Shown: positions 10,026-21,765 of the stretch, piece after piece
How the letters are laid out: each line of letters opens with the position of its first letter
Position numbering within the stretch: position 1 is the first letter of the stretch
From: Chamaelirium japonicum
Lineage: Eukaryota > Streptophyta > Magnoliopsida > Liliales > Melanthiaceae
DNA: 64,000 nucleotides
Reading direction: 5' to 3'
Assembly: GCA_947650365.1 (NCBI GenBank)
Contig: CANTAL010000003.1
Span: 2,790,001 to 2,854,000 of the forward strand
Position numbers and translations under genes: made by a program
Notes under the pieces: model-generated
What the model was told of the DNA's origin: nothing
The model's database searches: none
Seen by the model: the letters and a program-made list of their open reading frames with translations, nothing else

Positions 10026-11290
10026 TCTGTCATTATTTCTTTCTTTTTTCTTACGACTGGTCGACTGGGCTCGACATGTTCGTGCTGATAACCTATTGTG
10101 AGATGGGAGAAAGAGAGAGCCGTCAAACGTGCCCCATATTAAAGGGGTCGTATATTTTTTATAGGGTAAGCTTACTTAGGACCTAAGCAATCTATAGGAA
10201 ACCCTAATCCATGGGAGAAGAGAAAATTGAATGGAAAGATTTAATTATATTATTGAGATGTGGAATTTTAAAATTTATATTCCTTCTTACTTCACACCTA
10301 TACCCATGCCCAATGGACTGGAGAAGGATATCTTCTCTCTTTTATCTTCGTTTATCTCTCCAACTCTCTTATTACTTCACACCTATACCCATAGCCAATG
10401 AACTGTTCGTGCTGATAACGTGTTGGGAGATAAAAGAAAGAGAGTGTCGTCAAACGTGCCCCTTCCTAAAGAGATCGTATATTATTTATAGGGTAAGCTT
10501 ACTTAGGGCCTAAGCAATCTATGAGAAACCCTAATCCATGGAAGAAGAGAGAAGAGAACGGAGAACTTTAATTATATTATTATAAAGTGGAGTTTTGTAA
10601 TTTAGATTCAATCTTACTTCTTTTCTCTCTTCTGTCTTCGTTTGTCTCTCCGTTTTCTTTTGAATGGTCAGTTGGGCTCGACATATTCGTACTGATAACG
10701 TGCTATGAGATGGGAGAAAGAGAGAGCCGTCAAACATGTCCCACTTTAAAGGGGTTCTATATTATTTATAGGATAAGCTTACTTAGGGCCTAAGAAATCT
10801 ATGGGAAACCCTAATCCATTAATACTGTTATGGGATCATTCGATTGGATGGAAATAAACTGCAGTACGGTTTCTTCTCTCTTCTATCTTCGTTTATCTCT
10901 CCGTTATGTTCTCTCTCTTCCGTGGCTCAATATGTTCGTATTGATAACGTGTTGTGAGATGGGAGAAAAAGGGAGCCGTCAGATATGCCCCACCCTATAG
11001 GTCTTTTTTTCTCTTCTATCTTCGTTTATCTCTTCGTTCTCTTCTCTATTCTTCTCTCTTCTGTCTTCGTTTCTCTCTCTATTTTCTTGTAACTGATCGG
11101 CTGGGCTCGACATGTTCGTGCTGATAACGTGTTGTGAGATTAGAGACAGAGAGAGCCATCAAACGTGCCCGACTATAAAGGGGTCGTATATTTTTTATAG
11201 GGTAAGCTTACTTAGGGCCTAAGCAATCTATGGGAAACCCAAATCTATAGGAGAAGAGAGAAGAAAATGGAGAGATTTAATTAAATATTA
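10026..11290 (-). mobile_element. Inverted block of short retroelement units
   Basis: The strand flips at about 10026 within the leader (CCACTTCTGTC). Inverted primer-binding-like sites lie at 10080-10093, 10407-10420 (perfect), 10687-10700, 10936-10949 and 11116-11129 (perfect). Each is followed by an inverted LTR with TTTATAGGGTAAGCTTAC (TATA and palindrome), except the one at 10936, whose LTR stops just past CCCCACCCTATAG near 11000 and runs straight into leader sequence. A plus-oriented fragment of the LTR start (TGTTATGGGATCATTCGA, 10818-10845) is embedded, showing repeated rearrangement. Confidence 0.8.
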
Positions 11291-11500
11291 AATCCTGCTC
11301 CAGTCTATTGGTCATGGGTTGTAAGATAGGAGATTGCTTATTTATTTTATTTTAACTAATTATAAAATAATAGAATGGAGCAGGACTTCTCTATAAATAA
11401 ATAAAGATACCAGAGATAGAATAAAGAAGGAGGAAGTCCTACTCTTAATATATTAAAATAGTTAATTAATTATTTAAATATTAATAAATTTTATACAACC
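11291..11500. repeat. Rearranged leader/AT-rich junction segment
   Basis: A mosaic of leader-end words (CCTGCTCCAGTCTATTGG), AGATTGCTTATTTATTTTATTTTAAC and ATTAAATATTAATAAATTTTATAC. The same mosaic recurs, about 85% alike by eye, at 17300-17525. Confidence 0.6.
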
Positions 11501-14292
11501 CCTTGAGAGTGGAGCATATTTGACGGCTCTCTCATTCTCCCATCTCACAACACGTTATCAGTACGAAAATATCAAGCCCAGCGAACCTATCACAAGAAAA
11601 CAGAAAAAGAAACGAAGACAGAAGAAAGAGAAGAAGAGAGAAGAGAAAGAAGAAGAAAGAAGAAAATGGAGAGATAAATAAAGAAAGAAGAGAGAAGAAG
11701 TCCGGTTCCAGTCCATTGGCCACGGGTATAGGTGTGAAGTAAGAAGGAATCTAAATTATAAAACTCTACTTTTCAATATTTATACGACCACTTTAGGATA
11801 GGGCATGTTTGACGGCTTTCTCTTTCTCCCTTCTCATAACACGTTATCAGCACGAACATATCGAGCCTAGTCGACCAGTCATAAAAAAACGACGAGTGAA
11901 ACGAAGACAGAAGAGAGAGAAGAAGAGAGAAGAGAACGAAGAGATAAATAAAGAGAGAAGAGAGAATAAGTCCTGCTGCAGTCCATTGGCCATGGATATA
12001 GGTGTGAAGTAAGAAGGAATCTAAATTCCAAAACTCTACTTCTTAATATTTATATGACCCCTTTAGGGTGGGCCATGTTTGACGGCTCTCTCTTTCTCCC
12101 ATCTTATAGTTTGTTATCAGCACGAACATGTCGAGCCCAGCCAACCTATCACAAGAAAACAGAGAGTGAAACGAAGACAGAAGAGAGAAAAAAAGAGAGA
12201 AGGGAATAGAGAGGTAAACGAAGAGAGAAGAGAGAAGAAGTCCTACTCTAGTCCATTAGCCATGGGTATAGGTGTGAAGTGCTCCAGTCCATTCGCCACG
12301 GGTATTGGTATGAAGTAAGATGGAATCTAAATTTCAAAACTCCACTTCTCAATAATATAATTAAATCTCTACGGTCTCTTCTCTTTTATCCCATGGATTA
12401 GGGTTTCACATAGATTGCTTAGGCCCTAAGTAAGCTTACCCAATAAATAATATATGACCCCTTTAGGGTGGGGCACGTTTGACAGCTCTCGCTTTCTCCT
12501 ATCTCATAACACGTTATCAACACGAACATGTCCAGCCCAGCCGACCAGTCACAAGAAAATAGTGAGTGAAATAAAGACAGAAGAGAGAGAAGAAGAGAAC
12601 AAAGAGATAAACGAAGAGAGAAGAGAGAAGAAGTCCTGCTCCAGTCCATTAGCCACGGGTATTGTTGTGTAGTAAGAAGGAATCTAAATTCCAAAATTCC
12701 ACTTCTTAATATTTATACGGCCCCTTTAGAATGTGGCACTATTGATGACTCTCTCTTTCTCCCATCTCACAACACGTTATCAGCACGAACAAGTCGAGCC
12801 CAGTAGATCAGTTATAAAAAAACGGAGAGAGAAACAAAGACAGAAGAGAAAGACGAGAATGAAGGGATAAATAAAGAGAGAAGAAAGAAGAAGTCCTACT
12901 CCAGTCCATTGGCCACATATATAGGTGTGGAGTAAGAAGGAATCTAAATTCCAAAATTTTACTTCTTAATAATATAATTAAATCTCTCTACTCTCTTCTT
13001 TTTTCTCCCATAGATTAGGGTTCCTATAACATGTTTGATGGCTTTCTCTTTCTTCCATCTCATAACTTGTTATCAGCACGAACATATCAAATCCAGCCGA
13101 CCAGTCGTAAGAAAATGGGGAGTGAAACAAAGTCAGAAGAGAGAGAATAAGAGATAAGAGAACGGAGAGATAAATAAAGAGAGAAGAGAAAAGAAGTCCT
13201 GCTCTAGTCCATTGGCCACGGGTATAGGTGTAAAGTAAGAAGGAATCTAAATTCTAAAACTCCACTTTTCAAAAATATAATTAAATCTCGATTCTCTTCT
13301 CTCTTCTCTCATGGATTAGGGTTTTCCATAGATTGCTTAGACCCAAAGTAAGCTTACCCTATAAATAATATAGGACCCCTTTAGGATGGGGCACGTTTGA
13401 TGGCTCTCTCTTTCTCCTATCTTATAATACATTATCAGAACAAACATGTCGAGCCCAACCGTTCAATCACAAGAAAACGGAAAGAGAAACGAAGATAGAA
13501 GAGAGAGAAGAGAACAGAGAGATAAATAAAGAGAGAAGAGAGAAGAAGTCCTGCTCTAGTCCATTGGCCACGGGTATAGGTGTGAAGTGCTCCAGTCCAT
13601 TCACCATGGGTATAGGTGTAAAGTAAGAATGATCTAAATTCCAAAACTCCACTTCTCAATAATATAATTAAATCTCTTAGTTCTCTTCTCTATTCTCTCA
13701 TGGATTAGGGTTTCCCATAGATTGCTTAGGCCCTACGTAACCTTACCTTATAAATAATATATGACCCCTTTAGGGTGGGGGATGTTTGACAGTTCTCTCT
13801 TTCTCCCATCTCACAATACGTTATCAGCACGAACATATCGAGCCCAGCCAACTAATAACAAAAAAATGGAGAGAGAAACGAAGACACAAGAGAGAAAAGA
13901 AGAGAGAAGAAAATTGAGAGATAAATAAAGAGAGAAGAAGTCCTGCTTCAGTCCATTGGCCACGGGTATTGGTGTATAGTAAGAAAGAATCTAAATTCCA
14001 AAACTCTACTTCTTAATATTTATATGACCACTTTAGGGTGGGGCACGTTTGACGACTCTCTCTTTGCCCAGCCGATCAGTCACAAGAAAACAGAGAGAGA
14101 AACGAAGGCAGAAGAGAAAGAAGATGAGAGAAGAGAACGGAGAGATAAACGAAAAGAGAAAAGAGAAGAAGTCCAGCTCCAATCCATTGGCCACGGGTAT
14201 AGATATGAAGTAAGAAGGAATCTAAATTCCAAAACTCCACTTCTCAATAATATAATTAAATCTCTCTGTTCTCTTCTCTTTTCTCCCATGGA
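11501..14292 (+). mobile_element. Tandem short retroelement units, plus strand
   Basis: Primer-binding-like sites lie at 11553-11566, 11842-11855 (perfect), 12112-12125, 12512-12525, 12775-12788 (perfect), 13068-13081, 13430-13443 and 13819-13832 (perfect). Spacing is 260-400 bp. Two unit types alternate. One has the complete CATGGATTAGGGTTTCCCATAG...TATAAATA promoter. The other starts at TATTTATACGACC, so its TATA region comes from the leader junction. At about 14066 one copy has lost its LTR end and primer-binding site. Confidence 0.8.
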
Positions 14293-14612
14293 TAAGGGTT
14301 TACTATAGTAATAGTTTATCTCAATGTTATTATGATTATCATAGTAATATTACTTTAATTTTTTTAATTAAATTAATCCTTTATTTAATTATTAAATAAT
14401 TTATTAATTAAGTTTTTAGTAAAATAATAAATTTATTTAATTATTTAATTATCTAGTTATTTTATTAAATTTTTATTAAATTTATTTATTTAATATTATA
14501 TTATTTAATAATTAAATTAGGTAACTATTTAATTATTTAAATTATTAAATAAAGAAATAATTATTTAATTATATAATTAATTTATTATTTCATTTTATTA
14601 GTGCTCCTATCC
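14293..14612 (+). repeat. AT-rich core fragment, second copy of the 7.4-kb arrangement
   Basis: Starts with the same LTR-to-boundary jump (AGGGTTTACTATAG|TAATAGTTTATCTC) as at 7396. About 270 bp of core follows before a leader end resumes at 14605. Confidence 0.7.
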
Positions 14613-15310
14613 ATTAGAAACATGTATAAGTGTGAAGTAAAAAGGAATCTAAATTCTAAAACTCCATTTCTTAATAATTTAATTAAATATCCCCGTTCTC
14701 TTCTCTTTGTCTCCCATGGATTAGGGTTTTCCACAGATTTCTTAGGCCCTATGTAAGCTTACCCTATAAATAATATACGACCCCTTTAGGGTGGGGCACG
14801 TTTGATAGATTTTTCTTTCTCCCATCTCATAACACGTTATCAGCACAAACATGTCGAGTCTGGCCGACTAGTCACAAAAAAACAGCGAGAGAATCGAAGA
14901 CAGAAGAGAGTGAAGATGAGAGAAGAGAACAGATATATAAATGAAGAGAGAAGATAGAAGAAGTCTTGCTCCAGTCCATTGGCCACGGGTATAGGTGTGA
15001 AGTAAGAAGAAATCTAAATTCCAAAACTCCACTTCTTAATAGTATCATCTTAATATTATTATGATTATCATAGTAATATTACTATGATTTTTTTAAACTA
15101 AAATAATTATTTATTTAATTATTAAATAAAATAAATAATTTAATTTAGTAATCATTTAATTATCTAGTTATTTAACGTATTGTGAGATGGGAGAAAAAGA
15201 AAATCATCAAACATGCCCGACCCTAAAGGGTCGTATATTATTTATAGGGTAAGTTTACTTAGGGCCTAAGCAATCTATGGAAAACCCAAATCCATGGGAG
15301 AAGATATAAG
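14613..15310. mobile_element. Short unit, AT remnant and inverted LTR
   Basis: Plus-strand LTR and primer-binding-like site 14835-14848, leader to 15040, a core remnant (15040-15177), then an inverted LTR (15178-15300) whose primer-binding site is cut to TTAACG. This order duplicates 8.9-9.5 kb. Confidence 0.75.
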
Positions 15311-15804
15311 AGAACGGAGAGATAAACGAAGAGGAAGAGAGAAAAAGTCCTTCTCTAGCCCATTGGCTATGGGTATAGGTGTGAAGTAAGAATGAATCTA
15401 AATTCTAAAACTGTATTTCATAAAATTTATACAACCCTTTTAGGGTGGGGCACGTTTGACAGCTCTCTCTTTCTCCCATTTAACAATACGTTATCAACAC
15501 AAACATGTCGAGCCCAGTCAGAAGAAAATGGAAAGAGAAACGAAGACAAAAGAGAGTGAAGAAGAGAGAAGAGAACGAAGAGATAAACAAAGAGATAAGA
15601 GAAAAGAAGTCGTGCTTCAGTCCATTGGCCACGGGTATAAGTATGAAGTAAGAAGGAATCTAAATTCCAAAACTTCAAAGAAGAGAGATAAGAAGAGAGA
15701 AGTGAAAAGGGAGATAAATGAAGTGAGAAGAGAGAACAAGTTCTGCTTGTGTCCATTGGCCATGGGTATAGGTGTGAAGTAAGAAGGAATCTAAATTCCA
15801 AAAC
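15311..15804 (+). mobile_element. Short units, plus strand, with doubled leader
   Basis: Primer-binding-like site 15489-15502, with two leaders in succession (15503-15675 and 15676-15804), mirroring 9.7-10.0 kb. The 124-codon and 108-codon frames crossing this piece on opposite strands are read-throughs of the repeat. Confidence 0.75.
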
Positions 15805-17290
15805 TTCATTTTTGTCTTCGTTTCTCTCCGTTTTCTTGCGACTGGTCGACTGCGCTCGACATATTCATGTTGATAACGTATTATAAGATGGGAGAAAGAG
15901 AGAGCCGTCAAACGTTCCTTATACTAAAGATGTCATATATTATTTATCAGGTAAGCTTATTTAGGGCCTAAGGAATTTATAGGAAACCCTAATCAATGGG
16001 AGAAGAGAGAAGAGACTGGTGAGATTTAATTATATTATTGAGAAGTTGAGTTTTGGAATTTATATTCCTTCTTACTTCACACCTATACCTGTGACCATGG
16101 ACTGGAGTAGGACTTCATCACCCTTCTATCTTCTTTTATCTCTTCGTTCTCTTATCTCTTCTTCTTTCTTCTCTGTCTTCGTTTCTCTCTCCGTCTTCTT
16201 ATAACTGGTCGGCTGGACTCGACATATTCGTACTGATAATGTGTTGTGAGATAGGAGAAAGAGAGAGCCATCAAATATGTCCCTCCCTAAAGGGGCGTAT
16301 ATTATTTATAGGGTAAGCTTACTTAGATCCTAAGCAATCTATGGCAAACCCTAATCTATGGGAGAAGAGAGAAGAGAATGAAGATATTTAATTATATTAT
16401 TGAGAAATGGAGTTTTGGAATTTAAATCCTATCTTACTTCACACTTATATCCATGGCGAATGGACTGGAACATGAATTTTTCTCTCTTCTATCTTTGTTT
16501 ATCTCTCCGTTCTCTTCTCTCTTTTTCTCTCTCTTTTGTTTTCATTTCTCTATCTGTTTTCTTGCGACTGGTTGGCTGGGCTTGACATGTTCGTGCTGAT
16601 AATATATTATAAGATGGAAGAAAGAGAGAATTATCAAACGTGCCCCACCCTAAAGGGGTCGTATATTATTTATCTGGTAACCTTACTAAGGTCCAAAGTA
16701 ATCTATGGAAAACCCTAATCTATACAACTGTTATAAGATCGTTCGATCGAATGACAATCGACTCGAGCAGGACTTCTTCTCTATTCTGTCTTTGTTTATC
16801 TCTTTGTTATCTTCTCTTTCTTCTATGGCACGATATATTCGTGCTGATAACGTGTTGCGAGATGGAAGAAAGAGAGAGCCGTCAAATGTGCCCCACCCTA
16901 AAGGGCTCGTATATTATTTATAGGGTAAGCTTACTTTGGGGCTAAGTAATCTATGGGATACCCTAATCCATTACAACTACTATAAGATCATTCGATCGGA
17001 TGGCAATCGACTCGAGCATGACTTCTTCTCTATTCTATCTTCATTTATCTCTCTGTTCTCTTCTCTTTTCTTCTCTCTCTTCTGTCTTTGTTTCTCTCTC
17101 CGTTTTCTTGTGACTGGTCAGCTGAGCTCGACATGTTCATACTGATAACGTGTTGTAAGAATGGAGAAAAAAAGAGCCATTAAACATGTCCCACCATAAA
17201 GGGGTCGTATATTTTTTATAGGGTAAGCTTACTTAGGGCTTAAGCAATCTATGGGAAACACTAATCTATAGGAGAAGAGAAAAGAGAACA
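15805..17290 (-). mobile_element. Inverted block of short units
   Basis: Strand flip at about 15805, equivalent to 10026. Inverted primer-binding-like sites: 15865-15878, 16228-16241, 16591-16604, 16839-16852 (perfect) and 17137-17150. Plus-oriented LTR-start fragments (CAACTGTTATAAGATCGTTC near 16724 and its relative near 16968) are embedded after two of the LTRs, one more than in the 10.0-11.3 kb block. Confidence 0.8.
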
Positions 17291-18775
17291 GAGAGATTTA
17301 AATAAATATTTAAAAGAAGAGAGAAGAAGTCCTGCTCCACTCCATTGGCCACGGGATGTGAGATTGCTTATTTATTTTATTTTAACTAATTATAAAACAA
17401 TAGACTGGTGTAGGAATTCTTCTCTCTAAATAACCAAAGATAGAAGAGGGTGAATAAAGAGAGAAGAAGTCCTGCTCTCAATATATTAAAATAATTAAAT
17501 ATTTATTTAAATATTAATAAATTTTATGCAACCCCATTAGGGTGGGGCATGTTTGATGGCTCTCTCTTTCTCCCATCTCATAATATGTTATCAGCACGAA
17601 CATGTCAAGCCCAACCGACCAATCACAAGAAAACAAAGAAAGAAACGAAGACAGAAGAGAGAGAAGAAGAGAGAAGAGAGAGAAGAAGAAAGAAAAGAAT
17701 GTAGAGATAAACAAAGAGAGAAGAGAAATGAAGTCCTGCTTCAGTCCATTGGCCACGGGTATAGATGTGAAGTAAGAAGGAATCTAAATTCTAAAACTCT
17801 ACTTCTTAATATTTATACGACCCCTTTAGGGTGGGGCACGTTTGATGGTTCTCCCTTTCTTCTATCTCACAACACATTATCAGCACAAACATATCGAGCC
17901 CAGCCCACCAGTCATAAGAAAACGGAGAGAGAAACGAAGATATAAGAGAGAGAAGAGAACAGAAAAATAAACGAAGAGAGAAGAAAGAAGAAGTCCTACT
18001 CCAGTACATTGGCCACGGGTATAGGGGTGAAGTAAGAAGGAATCTTAATTCCAAAACTCCACTTCTCAAAAATATAATTAAATCTCTCTGTTCTCTTCCT
18101 TCTTCTCCCTTGGATTAGGGTTTCCCAAAGATTACTTAGACCCTAAGTAAGCTTACCCTATAAATAATATAGATAATCGAAGAGAGAGAAACTATTGAGT
18201 GAAGAACTCAACTTTAACTTATTAAATAATATACGGGACTGGAAAAGGACTTCTTCTCTGTTCTCTCTTCTCTCTTAATTTATCTCTCGGTTGATCTTCT
18301 TTCTTCTTCTCTCTTTTTAACTATTTAATATTTAATTTGACGGCTCTCTCTTTCTCCCATTTCATAATACATTATCAGCACGAACATGTCAAGCCCTGTC
18401 GATCATTCATAAGAAAAGGGAAAGAGAAACGAGAACAGAAGAGAGAGAAGAGAAAAGAGGGATAAACGAAGAGAGAAAAGAGAAGAAGTCTTGCTCTAGT
18501 CTATTGGCCACAGGTATAGGTATCAAGTAAGAAGGAATTTAAATTCCAAAACTCCACTTATGTCTTCATTTCTCTCTCTGTTTTCTTGTGACTGGTCGAC
18601 TGGGCTCGACATGTTCATGATGATAACGTGTTATGAGATGGGAGATTGCTTATTTGTTTTATTTATTTCAATTAATATTTCTTTAAATATTATAAAGTAT
18701 ATTGTTTCTTTAAATATTTAAATAGTATCATCCCAACGTTATTATTTAAATATTTAATTATAAAACATTTCAATT
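17291..18775. mobile_element. Rearranged short units, mainly plus strand
   Basis: A mosaic junction (17300-17525) is followed by plus units with primer-binding-like sites at 17586-17599, 17875-17888 and 18370-18383. A chimeric stretch at 18175-18340 mixes inverted leader words and core. The strand flips at about 18558, with an inverted site at 18615-18628 and a truncated LTR. AT-rich sequence with a boundary motif (18725-18745) then leads into a complete LTR start at 18775. Confidence 0.7.
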
Positions 18776-18934
18776 GTTATGAGATCGTTTGATCGGATAG
18801 CTGACCATCGTCGGATCTTATCTACTATCGGATCTCTCCCATGGATTAGGGTTTCCCATAGATTGATTAAGCCCTAAGTAAGGTTACCCAATAAATAATA
18901 TATGACCCCATTAAGGAGGGCCACATTTGACGGT
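18775..18934 (+). mobile_element. LTR module lacking its 3' end
   Basis: TGTTATGAGATCGTTTGATC through AATAAATAATATATGACC to TTTGACGG, then an abrupt change to AT-rich sequence. About 16 bp around the U3 are duplicated (GTCGGATCTTATCTAC/TATCGGATCTCTCC). Confidence 0.7.
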
Positions 18935-19550
18935 TAAACAATTAGATAGTTATCTAATTTAATTATTTAATAACATAATAATAATAAATAAATAAAATAT
19001 TTAATTTAATTAAATAACTAGATAATTAGATAATTAAATAAATTAATTATTTTACTAAAAGTTTAATTATTAAATTATTGAAATTATAGTAAAAATTATA
19101 TGATAATTATTATTTATTTATTTATTTAAATATTTATTCAATTTTTTAACTAATTAGTTATTTAAGTCATCTCAACGTTATTATGATTATAAATAAATAT
19201 TTTTTAATTAAATTATTTATTTGTTTAATTAAATAAACTATTTAATATATTTATTCACTAAAAAAGTTTTTAAATATTTAAGTAATTTATTAATTATTCA
19301 TTTAATTAAAAATAAAATAATAATTAAAGAAATAACTAATAAAATATATTAAAAATATAATTATATAATTAAATTATTATTTTTTTATTTAATAATTTAA
19401 ACAATGAAATAGTTACCTAATTTAAAAATTTACTAAAAACTTAATTATTAAATTATTTAAATTATTAAATTATTTAATAATTAAATAAATAATTAATTTA
19501 ATTAAAAAATTATAGTAATATTATTATGATTTTTATAATAATATTGAGAT
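18935..19550. repeat. AT-rich core with internal strand switch
   Basis: Core sequence in minus orientation to about 19160. A plus-oriented ATCTCAACGTTATTATGATTAT boundary follows at about 19170. The core then ends in the inverted boundary motif at about 19505-19545. No gene is seen. Confidence 0.65.
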
Positions 19551-20422
19551 GATTATATTAAGAAGTGGAGTTTTGGAATTTAGATTCCTTCTTACTTCAC
19601 ACTTATACCCATGGCCAATGGACTGGAGTAAGATTTCTTTTCTCTTTTCTCTTTATTTACCCCCCTATTCTCTTCTTCTCTCTTTATTCTATCTTCGTTT
19701 CTTTCTCTGTTTTCTTGTGACTAGTCAATTGGGCTCAATATGTTTGTGCTGATAACGTGTTGTGAGAAGAGAGAAGAAGAGAGAAGAGAACAGAGAGATA
19801 AACAAAGAGAGAAGAAGTCCTGCTCTAATCCATTCGCCATGGGTATAAGTGTGAAGTAAGAAGGAATCTAAATTCCAAAATTCTACTTCTCAATAATATA
19901 ATTAAATCTCTCCATTCTCTTCCCTTTTCTCCCATGGATTAGGGTTTCCCATAGATTGCTTAGGCCCTAAGTAAGCTTACCTTATAAATAAGATACGACC
20001 CCCTTAGGGTGGGGCATGTTTGATGGCTCTCCCTTTTTCCCATCTTAAAACACGTTATCAGTACGAACATATCGAGCCCAAGCAACCAGTCACAAGAAAA
20101 CGGAAAAAGAAACAAAGAGAAAAGTGGAATTTTTGAATTTAGTTTCCTTCTTACTTCGTACCTATACCCGTGGCCAATGGACTGAAGCAGGACTTCTTTT
20201 CTCTTCTCTCTTCGTTTATCTCTCCGTTCTCTAATCTCTTATTCTCTATCTTTTGTCTTCGTTTCTCTCTCTATTATTTTGTGACTGGTCGGCTGGGCTC
20301 GACATGTTCGTTCTGATAACATGTTGTGAGAAGGGAGAAAGAGAGAGCCATCAAACATGCCCCACTCTAAAGGGGTCGTACAAATTTTAATTAAAATAGT
20401 TATAAATTTAAAACATTACAAT
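19551..20422. mobile_element. Head-to-head short units
   Basis: Inverted leader and primer-binding-like site 19744-19757 fused directly to a plus-strand leader at about 19767. A plus LTR with site 20053-20066 follows. The strand flips to minus in the leader at about 20120 (AAAAGTGGAATTTTTG), with an inverted site 20308-20321 and an LTR that stops at GGGGTCGTAC (20391). Confidence 0.7.
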
Positions 20423-20590
20423 TGTTATAAGATCGTTCGATCATATGGCTGTCCACCGTCGGATCTCTCCCATGGATTAGGGTTTCCCATAGATTGCTTA
20501 GGCCCTAAGTAAGCTTACACTATAAATAATATACGACCCCTTTAGGGTGGGGGATGTTTGATGGCTCTCTTTTTCTTCTATCTCACAACA
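20423..20590 (+). mobile_element. Complete 168-bp LTR module
   Basis: Begins TGTTATAAGATCGTTCGATC and ends CTCACAACA. It is preceded by AAACATTACAAT and followed by a mutated primer-binding-like site, CGTTATTAACAGGA (20591-20604). It has full U3 and TATAAATAATATA. This is the leftmost complete LTR of the family in the window. Confidence 0.85.
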
Positions 20591-21360
20591 CGTTATTAAC
20601 AGGAACATATCGAGCCCTGCTGACCAATCATAAGAAAACAAAGAGAGAAAGAAAGACAGAAGAGAGAGAAGAAGATAGAAGAGAACGGAGAGATAAACGA
20701 AGATATAAAAGAGAAGAAGTCCTGCTCCAGTCCATTGGCCAAGGGTATAGGAGTGAAATAGAATAATTAAATTAAAATAACAAATAATTATTTAATTACT
20801 AATTAGGGCCGACCATTCATTTGATCGGATGGCGTTCTACCGTCATATCTCTCCTATGGATTTTGATTTCCCATATATTGCTTAGGACCTAAGTAAGCTT
20901 ACCCTATAAATAATATACGACTACTTTAGGGTGGTGCACATTTGTCGGCTCTCTCTTTCTCCCATCTCACAACACGTTATCAAAATGAACATATCGAGCC
21001 CAGCCGACCAGTCACAAGAAAACGGAGAGAGAAACAAAGATAAAAGAGAGAGAAGAAGAGAGAAGAGAACAGAGAGATAAACAAAGATATAAGAGAGAAG
21101 AAGTCCTGCTTCAGTCCATTGGCCACAGTTATAGGTATAAAGTAAAATAATTAAATTAAAATAACTAATTAATTATTTAATAACTAGTTAGGGCCGACCA
21201 GTTATTCGATTGGATAGATGTCCACCGTCGAATTATATATTAAATAGTTAAGAATAGAGAAGAAGAAAGAAGAAAACGAAGTGAGAACAGAGAACAGAGA
21301 AGAAGGCCTCCTCTAGTCTCATAGATTATTTAATAAGTTAGAAGTTGAGTTCTTCTTTTA
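20591..21360 (+). mobile_element. Leader, truncated LTR and rearranged sequence
   Basis: The leader to 20760 runs into AT sequence. A second LTR, lacking its first bases and starting near GACCATTCATTTGATCGG, ends at 20974 with primer-binding-like site 20975-20988. Its leader ends at 21145, followed by another truncated LTR start (about 21192-21235) and mixed leader fragments to 21360. Confidence 0.7.
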
Positions 21361-21765
21361 ATTGTTTCTCTCTCTTTGATTATCTACATTATTTATAGGG
21401 TAAGCTTACTTAGGGCCTAAGCAACTATAGGAAATTCTAATCTATGGGAGAAGAGAGAAGGGAACAGAGAGATTTAATTATATTTTTGAGAAGTGGAGTT
21501 TTGGAATTTAGATTCCTTCTTACTTCACACCTATACCGGAGAGATTTAATTATATTTTTGAGAAGTGGAGTTTTGGAATTTAGATTCCTTCTTACTTCAC
21601 ACCTATACCAGTGACCAATATACTGGAGTAGGACTTCTTCTCTCTTCGTTTATCTCTCCGTTCTCTTCTTTTTTCTTCTCTCTCTTATGTCTTTGTTTCT
21701 CTCTCTGTTTCCTTGTGACTGGTGGGCTGGTCTCAACATGTTTTGCTGATAACGATCTCATAACA
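21361..21765 (-). mobile_element. Inverted unit with 72-bp tandem duplication and nearly deleted LTR
   Basis: Inverted LTR/leader. The block GATTTAATTATATTTTTGAG...CACACCTATACC occurs twice with period 72 (21467-21538 and 21539-21610). After the inverted primer-binding-like site (21741-21754) the sequence passes straight to ATCTCATAACA, so all but the first roughly 10 bp of the LTR are deleted, probably across an ACG microhomology. Confidence 0.75.

Noticed and set aside
6813..17945. Many open frames of 60-130 codons, for example 15427-15801, 17553-17945 and 8280-8591
   Set aside because: They translate LTR end and purine-rich leader repeats on either strand, are low complexity, change frame between copies, and have no domain similarity I recognise.
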